This document shows positions 6,221-9,791 of a stretch of DNA of 9,791 nucleotides, one piece after another. Source of the stretch: an uncultured Verrucomicrobiales bacterium (GTDB lineage: Bacteria > Verrucomicrobiota > Verrucomicrobiia > Verrucomicrobiales > Akkermansiaceae); contig CALFTQ010000145.1 of the NCBI GenBank assembly GCA_937916135.1, forward strand, positions 1-9,791. Reading direction: 5' to 3'. The notes under the pieces are model-generated. The model was not told the origin of the DNA and did not search any database. It saw nothing but the letters and a program-made list of their open reading frames with translations. Every line of letters starts with the position of its first letter. Position 1 is the first letter of the stretch. A program made the position numbers and the translations under genes.

Positions 6221-6817
6221 ATGCAAAAGCTTTCATTCAAACTACAGGCACTCCTGCTCCTCGCCAGCATGCTCCTGCTGAGTTCCTGCATGGTCAATCA
6301 TGCCCGCATCTACGAACACGCCATTGAGTATGATGCGGTCAAAGTAGAAAATCCCCGCACCTGCTACCGACACGCCGGCAAGCTCTACCTCTGCGGCAGG
6401 CAGGCCAAAGCGCACGACACCCGAAACTCCGGACATATGGGTTTCAAAGAAGCCATTGTGGGGCCCTCCCGCTGGGAAACCACCATGGTACCCGGCACAG
6501 AATCACAACCAGTATTCCGCGAAGTGGAAATCGACGGAAAAGAAATCGTTTTCAAGTCAGACTCCACCTGGCAGATAGGGAGCATCCCCCGGACCTCGCC
6601 CCGCACCGTCAAATACGCCCCCAGCCGCATCAGACACTTCCGCGAGTTAGACTACACCAGGGATTATATGCTCTGGCACGACCCGGAATCCCGCCATATG
6701 ACCTGGCGCGGGCTCTATGCGGTGCCTGCATCTGTTGCCGTGTTTGCCATCGAGTGCCCGTACAACATCATTTCAAGCGTCTTCTATCTGTTTATGGGCT
6801 CCTTTGTCGGATTATGA
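6221..6817 (+). CDS. Small lipoprotein with hydrophobic C-terminus, function unknown
   Basis: I do not recognise this gene. The 198-residue product has a classical lipoprotein signal: KLSFKLQ, a leucine-rich core, then LSSC with Cys23 as the lipidation site. The middle is polar and basic, with no catalytic motif that I can name; VNHARIYEHAIEYDAVKVENPRT resembles the start of small extracytoplasmic beta proteins. The last 33 residues (from about GLYAVPASVAVFAIE through FYLFMGSFVGL) are strongly hydrophobic and could form one or two membrane segments. The YceK-type lipoproteins also end hydrophobically, but I see too little to assign that family. The start is three bases after the previous stop, so the two genes are almost certainly co-transcribed and probably act together at the envelope. 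No Shine-Dalgarno sequence is visible. Confidence 0.8.
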   Translation: MQKLSFKLQALLLLASMLLLSSCMVNHARIYEHAIEYDAVKVENPRTCYRHAGKLYLCGRQAKAHDTRNSGHMGFKEAIVGPSRWETTMVPGTESQPVFREVEIDGKEIVFKSDSTWQIGSIPRTSPRTVKYAPSRIRHFRELDYTRDYMLWHDPESRHMTWRGLYAVPASVAVFAIECPYNIISSVFYLFMGSFVGL

Positions 6818-6832
6818 TTCAGCAGCACCGGG

Positions 6833-6866
6833 AAAGCGGGCTTCCGCGCATCGCTTTGCCGCTTTT
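6833..6866 (+). terminator. Possible terminator after the lipoprotein pair
   Basis: AAAGCGG (6833-6839) pairs with CCGCTTT (6859-6865) around a 19-nt loop, followed by one more T and then C. The stem is short and the T-run is mostly within the stem. An alternative smaller hairpin, GCGG-GCTT-CCGC (6836-6847), overlaps it. Its position 15 bp after the stop codon supports a terminator role. Confidence 0.45.
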
Positions 6867-6870
6867 CTGT

Positions 6871-7091
6871 CACACGTGTCCCAAAGTTTGAGTACTAATC
6901 TCGATAAATTGATGTTTGTCGTTGTCGGGGCACGGGACTTCAGTCCCGAAATAACGGTGCTTCCAATCGGGACTGAAGTCCCGTGCTCCGACAGAGTTCC
7001 CCCACAAATTCCAATTCGTCGGGCAAATAGGGGCTTCTTCCAAAATGTTGCTGATATTTCTATTGCTTACCAAATCTTTGGGACACATGTG
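6871..7091. mobile_element. MITE-like foldback element, 221 bp
   Basis: Between the second lipoprotein gene and xpt, 24-nt terminal inverted repeats can be aligned. The left end reads CACACGTGTCCCAAAG from 6871. The right end, read on the minus strand from 7091, gives CACATGTGTCCCAAAG. They match at about 20 of 24 positions. Further in, GATAAATTGATGTTTGTCG (left arm) matches GACGAATTGGAATTTGTGG (right arm, minus strand) at 13 of 19, and the centre is the large palindrome at 6923-6993. The right arm is about 45 nt longer than the left. There is no transposase gene and I see no clear target-site duplication, so a non-autonomous or decayed element is the best reading. The short frames across it in both directions encode similar peptides (GARDFSP, GTEVPC) because the arms are mirror images; they are not genes. 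Confidence 0.6.
6923..6993. repeat. REP-like large palindrome, copy A
   Basis: The arms 6923-6949 and 6967-6993 are complementary over 27 bp with a single G-U pair, around a 17-nt loop. Each arm carries the unit CGGGACTTCAGTCCCG, itself a near-palindrome (CGGGACT/AGTCCCG), so the DNA could fold as one long hairpin or as two smaller ones. No T-run follows, so it is not a standard terminator. A related copy with the same loop length lies at 9133-9194. Confidence 0.85.
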
Positions 7092-7120
7092 GCAAGATTC
7101 ACTGCGGGGGCTTATTATGC

Positions 7121-7149
7121 TTGCCAGAAATGAAAAAAACTGTTATCCT
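7121..7149 (+). promoter_or_regulatory. Predicted promoter of the xpt-permease operon
   Basis: TTGCCA (7121-7126), the same -35 sequence as the phosphohexomutase promoter, is 17 bp from TATCCT (7144-7149). The predicted start is near 7156, leaving a leader of about 24 nt. That leader is too short for a purine riboswitch, and I find no purine-riboswitch core in the upstream region. The foldback element ends 29 bp before the -35 box. Confidence 0.6.
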
Positions 7150-7179
7150 GCCGCGCACCGCAACATACAGTATCCACTC

Positions 7180-7749
7180 ATGAAAGCGCTGAAAGACCGA
7201 ATTATCAAAGATGGCAAATGTTTCCCGGGGGGCATTCTCAAGGTGGACAGCTTTATCAACCACCAGATGGATGCCAGCCTGATGCGCTCCATGGCAGTGG
7301 AATTCGTGCGCCGTTTTGCCTCGGCCCGCATCAACAAAATCATCACCGTGGAAGCCAGCGGCATCGCCCCCGCCATCATGGTAGGCAACCTGCTGGAGCT
7401 GCCCGTGGTCTTTGCCAAGAAAAAGAAGCCCAGCACCATGGAAAACATGCTCTGCACCACCATTCATTCCTTCACCAAGGATAAGGACTACACCGTATGC
7501 GTGAGCGGCGAGTACCTGGGGCCGGATGACCGCGTGCTCTTCATCGATGACTTCCTGGCCAACGGCAACGCCGCCCTCGGCATCCTCGACCTCGTGAAGC
7601 AGGCCGGCGCCACGCTGGAAGGCATGGGCTTTCTCATCGAAAAATCATTCCAGAACGGTGGCAATGAACTGCGCCGCATGGGCATCCATGTGGAATCGCT
7701 GGCCATTGTCGACAGCCTGGACAACTGCACCATTCAACTGCGAGACTGA
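7180..7749 (+). CDS. xpt: Xanthine phosphoribosyltransferase
   Basis: Xpt salvages xanthine by coupling it to PRPP to form XMP, a GMP precursor, in the cytoplasm. The 189-residue protein aligns along its length with the Bacillus-type enzyme (about 194 residues): MKALKDRIIKDG at the N-terminus, LKVDSFINHQMD (20-31), VEASGIAPAIM (57-67), VVFAKKKKPST (76-86), the PRPP-binding loop VLFIDDFLANGNAA (119-132, with acidic Asp123 and Asp124), and IEKSFQNGG near the C-terminus. An in-frame ATG at 7045 would add 45 residues but would begin inside the foldback element and precede the promoter, so 7180 is chosen. The next gene, a purine-type permease, begins two bases after its stop; together they form an uptake-and-capture unit. 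Confidence 0.95.
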   Translation: MKALKDRIIKDGKCFPGGILKVDSFINHQMDASLMRSMAVEFVRRFASARINKIITVEASGIAPAIMVGNLLELPVVFAKKKKPSTMENMLCTTIHSFTKDKDYTVCVSGEYLGPDDRVLFIDDFLANGNAALGILDLVKQAGATLEGMGFLIEKSFQNGGNELRRMGIHVESLAIVDSLDNCTIQLRD

Positions 7750-7751
7750 AC

Positions 7752-9095
7752 ATGAGCAACGCACCTGCCACCGGCCAGCCGGATCTCATCTACGGATTGG
7801 AGGACACCCCGCCATTCTGGGATGCGGTTTTCGCCGCGTTGCAGCATCTGCTCGCCATGTTCGTGGCGGTGGTCACGCCGCCGCTTATCATTGCCGCCGC
7901 GCTCAAACTGGACACCGCCACCACCGGCTATCTGGTATCCATGTCGCTGGTCGCATCCGGCATATCCTCCTTCATCCAGTGCCGCCGCTTCGGCAGACTG
8001 GGAGCCGGGCTGCTCTGCGTGCAAGGCACCAGTTATTCCTTCATCGCCCCCATCATAGCAGCGGGGCAGCTGGGCGGGCTGCCGCTCATCTTCGGCTCCT
8101 GCATGGCGGCCGCATCACTGGAAATGCTGGTGAGCGTCGCCCTGCGCTACCTGCAGAAGATAATCACCCCGCTGGTATCCGGCATCGTGGTGACCCTCAT
8201 CGGCCTGAGCCTGATAAAGGTGGGCATCATCGCCTGTGGTGGCGGCTACTCCGCCATGAGCAACGGCAGCTTCGGCAGCATGCAGAATCTCATGCTCTCC
8301 GGGCTCGTGCTCATCTGCATCGTCATCAGCAACCAATGCGGCAACAAATATCTGCGCATGAGCTCCATCGTCATCGGGCTCATCGTGGGCTATATCGTTT
8401 CCTGGTGCCTGGGGCTCATCGATTTCAACAGCATCTCCGGCTACGGCGCCTTCCATTTCCCCACCCCCTTCCGCTACGGTCTCAACTTCAGCTGGTCTGC
8501 CTTCATTGCCCTGGGGCTCATCTACGTCATCACCTCCATCGAGGCCTATGGCGATATCACCGCCAACTCGCAGATTACCGGGCTGAAAGTGCAAGGGGCC
8601 GATTTCATGAAGCGCGCCCAGGGCGGCATCCTGGCAGATGGTTTCAACTCCATGCTGGCAGGCATGCTGAATTCCTTCCCGAACTCCATCTTCGCCCAGA
8701 ACAACGGGCTCATCCTGCTCACCGGCATAGCCAGCCGCCGCGTGGGGTACTATATTGCAGCCATGCTGGTGCTGCTGGGGCTTTTCCCCTATGTGGGGCT
8801 TATCTTCTCCCTCATGCCAGAACCCGTGCTAGGTGGCGCCACCCTGCTGATGTTCGGCACCGTGGCCGCAGCCGGCATCCGCATCCTGGTCTCGCAGGAA
8901 ATTGACCGCAAGGCCTCTCTCGTGATTGCCATCAGCCTGGCCCTCGGTATCGGCGTGGAAATGGTGCCCGATATCCTCTGCCGGATGCCGCAGACCATCC
9001 GCGAAATCTTCTCCTCCGGCATCACCACCGGCAGCGGCGCCGCCATCATCACCAATCTGCTTATCCGTCTCAAAAAAGACGATTCGCAGGCGTAA
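7752..9095 (+). CDS. NCS2-family nucleobase permease, probably xanthine (or urate)
   Basis: A 447-residue inner-membrane transporter of the nucleobase-ascorbate (NCS2) family, which imports purines with protons. Many hydrophobic segments fit the 14-helix family fold. Diagnostic motifs are QHLLAMFVAVVTPP in helix 1 (His32, equivalent to the helix-1 His of E. coli XanQ), RRFGRLGAGLLCVQGTS (78-94) in helix 3, EAYGDITA (Glu264, Asp268) in helix 8, and the family signature FAQNNG followed by TG (Phe314-Gly319, Thr324). These are the xanthine/urate branch patterns, not the uracil branch. The helix-3 position that is Asn in XanQ appears to be Ser94 here, so the exact purine is uncertain; pairing with xpt argues for xanthine. 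The start is two bases after the xpt stop. No clear terminator follows; a degenerate palindrome lies 37 bp downstream. Confidence 0.9.
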   Translation: MSNAPATGQPDLIYGLEDTPPFWDAVFAALQHLLAMFVAVVTPPLIIAAALKLDTATTGYLVSMSLVASGISSFIQCRRFGRLGAGLLCVQGTSYSFIAPIIAAGQLGGLPLIFGSCMAAASLEMLVSVALRYLQKIITPLVSGIVVTLIGLSLIKVGIIACGGGYSAMSNGSFGSMQNLMLSGLVLICIVISNQCGNKYLRMSSIVIGLIVGYIVSWCLGLIDFNSISGYGAFHFPTPFRYGLNFSWSAFIALGLIYVITSIEAYGDITANSQITGLKVQGADFMKRAQGGILADGFNSMLAGMLNSFPNSIFAQNNGLILLTGIASRRVGYYIAAMLVLLGLFPYVGLIFSLMPEPVLGGATLLMFGTVAAAGIRILVSQEIDRKASLVIAISLALGIGVEMVPDILCRMPQTIREIFSSGITTGSGAAIITNLLIRLKKDDSQA

Positions 9096-9132
9096 CTTTC
9101 CGCCACCTGCAGCAGAAGCTCCGCAGACTCCA

Positions 9133-9194
9133 GCCTGGGACTCCAGTCCCGAAATCATAGCACGTTTAATCGGGACAGAAGCCGCGGGCTCCGA
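9133..9194. repeat. REP-like palindrome, degenerate copy B
   Basis: This 62-bp stretch aligns without gaps to 6930-6991 at about 47 of 62 positions, in the same orientation. Homology is strongest in the arms (GGGACTCCAGTCCCGAAAT on the left, TCGGGACAGAAG and GGCTCCGA on the right), with the same 17-nt loop length. The right arm has lost much of its pairing to the left, so it is a decayed copy. The terminal inverted repeats seen around copy A are absent here. It lies between the permease stop and the dapA promoter. Confidence 0.7.
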
Positions 9195-9245
9195 TATTTT
9201 CACCGTATTTTTCAGCAAGCACCCCGGGCGGAATCTAAAAAAAGC

Positions 9246-9273
9246 GTGACTTTCAGGCGATAAGTGGTAAAAT
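9246..9273 (+). promoter_or_regulatory. Predicted dapA promoter
   Basis: GTGACT (9246-9251) and TAAAAT (9268-9273) are separated by 16 bp. The predicted start is near 9280, with a leader of about 20 nt before the ATG at 9300. No Shine-Dalgarno sequence is visible in the leader. Confidence 0.55.
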
Positions 9274-9299
9274 ATCCGCGACAAGAATACTCCCGAATT

Positions 9300-9791
9300 A
9301 TGAAGTACCAGGGACTTTATACAGCAATTGTTACCCCTTTCAAGGATGGTCAGGTGGATTATGAGGCCTATAAGGCACTGATTGAGGCTCAGATTGCCGG
9401 CGGTGTGGATGGCATTGTGCCCATGGGCACTACCGGTGAATCCCCCACCGTGAGCACGAAGGAGCACCTCGAAATCATCCGCGTGTGCATCGAGACCGTG
9501 GCCGGCCGCTGCCAGGTGATTGCCGGCACCGGCGCCAACTGCACGGAAGAAGCCATCGAAATGACCAAGGCCGCCGCCGCCATGGGAGCGGACGGCACGC
9601 TGCAGGTCTGCCCCTACTACAACAAGCCCAACCAGGAGGGCGTGTACCAGCACTTCAAGGCCATTGCCGAGGCAACGGACCTTCCCATCATCCTGTACAG
9701 CATCCCCGGCCGCAGCGGCATTGAGATTGCCGTGGACACCGTGGCCCGCCTGGCGGCGGACTGCCCCACCATCGTGGCTATCAAGGAAGCC
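9300..9791 (+). CDS. dapA: 4-hydroxy-tetrahydrodipicolinate synthase DapA (3' end beyond window)
   Basis: DapA condenses pyruvate with aspartate semialdehyde, the first committed step toward diaminopimelate and lysine, feeding peptidoglycan synthesis. The first 164 residues of an enzyme normally about 290 long are present. Visible are GLYTAIVTPF at the N-terminus, GTTGES (43-48), PYYNKP (105-110), YSIPGR with Tyr133 and Arg138, and the Schiff-base lysine Lys162 in IKEA at the very edge. These positions match the E. coli catalytic residues to within one. The usual YNVPGR motif reads YSIPGR, an Asn to Ser change; other members of the DapA aldolase superfamily vary here, but the strong N-terminal match favours true DapA. 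The gene is cut by the window edge and is not a truncated gene. It follows its own promoter. Confidence 0.93.
   Translation, partial: MKYQGLYTAIVTPFKDGQVDYEAYKALIEAQIAGGVDGIVPMGTTGESPTVSTKEHLEIIRVCIETVAGRCQVIAGTGANCTEEAIEMTKAAAAMGADGTLQVCPYYNKPNQEGVYQHFKAIAEATDLPIILYSIPGRSGIEIAVDTVARLAADCPTIVAIKEA

Noticed and set aside
6923..6993. The large palindrome as a terminator or a CRISPR repeat
   Set aside because: No T-run follows either arm, and there is no regular repeat-spacer array; a REP-like element fits better.
6717..7133. Short plus- and minus-strand frames across the lipoprotein end and foldback element
   Set aside because: They cross the palindrome and encode mirror-image peptides from its two arms; nothing supports translation.
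7045..7179. Upstream in-frame start that would extend Xpt by 45 residues
   Set aside because: It begins inside the foldback element and upstream of the predicted promoter; the family N-terminus matches the ATG at 7180.
6818..7179. Purine riboswitch upstream of xpt
   Set aside because: I searched for the conserved three-way-junction core and saw none; the predicted leader is only about 24 nt.
7658..8905. A 415-codon plus-strand frame overlapping xpt and the permease in another frame
   Set aside because: Its His/Arg/Ala-rich composition is typical of an out-of-frame reading of GC-rich DNA. The permease frame has continuous transmembrane helices and family motifs.

Overview
The window is a gene-dense, GC-rich stretch of bacterial chromosome. 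Almost all of it reads on the + strand. The gene set and style (trmB-tgt-yajC, a long alpha-phosphohexomutase, small lipoproteins, start codons without clear Shine-Dalgarno sequences) are compatible with Verrucomicrobiota, perhaps an Akkermansia relative. That assignment comes from general resemblance and not from a marker gene, so treat it as tentative.

Layout. Positions 1-424 hold no convincing complete gene; a minus-strand gene may begin at 71 and run off the left edge. A strong sigma70-type promoter (387-415) ends nine bases before trmB. It starts a tightly packed operon of trmB (tRNA m7G46 methyltransferase), tgt (queuosine-pathway tRNA-guanine transglycosylase) and yajC (Sec translocon accessory protein), joined by 11-bp and 4-bp overlaps and closed by a 15-bp-stem terminator. 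aroE (shikimate dehydrogenase) begins six bases past that terminator's last T. A phosphoglucomutase/phosphomannomutase-type gene follows with its own promoter, also almost abutting the start codon, and ends in an 11-bp-stem terminator.

A visibly AT-richer block (about 5465-7140) carries a tandem 30-nt direct repeat, a promoter and two small lipoprotein genes of unknown function. It also carries a foldback, MITE-like element with terminal inverted repeats around a large REP-like palindrome. Next come xpt (xanthine phosphoribosyltransferase) and an NCS2 permease, two bases apart: a purine uptake and salvage operon. A second, degenerate copy of the palindrome lies just after that operon. dapA (4-hydroxy-tetrahydrodipicolinate synthase) starts at 9300 and runs off the right edge just after its catalytic lysine.

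Most genes are ordinary housekeeping functions. The points most worth a second look are: a Tgt that has lost all four canonical zinc ligands while keeping its catalytic and pocket residues; two near-leaderless promoters with the same GC-rich architecture; the foldback element; the tandem repeat before the lipoprotein operon; and the unrecognised lipoprotein pair. I see no defence system, CRISPR array, tRNA or rRNA gene.
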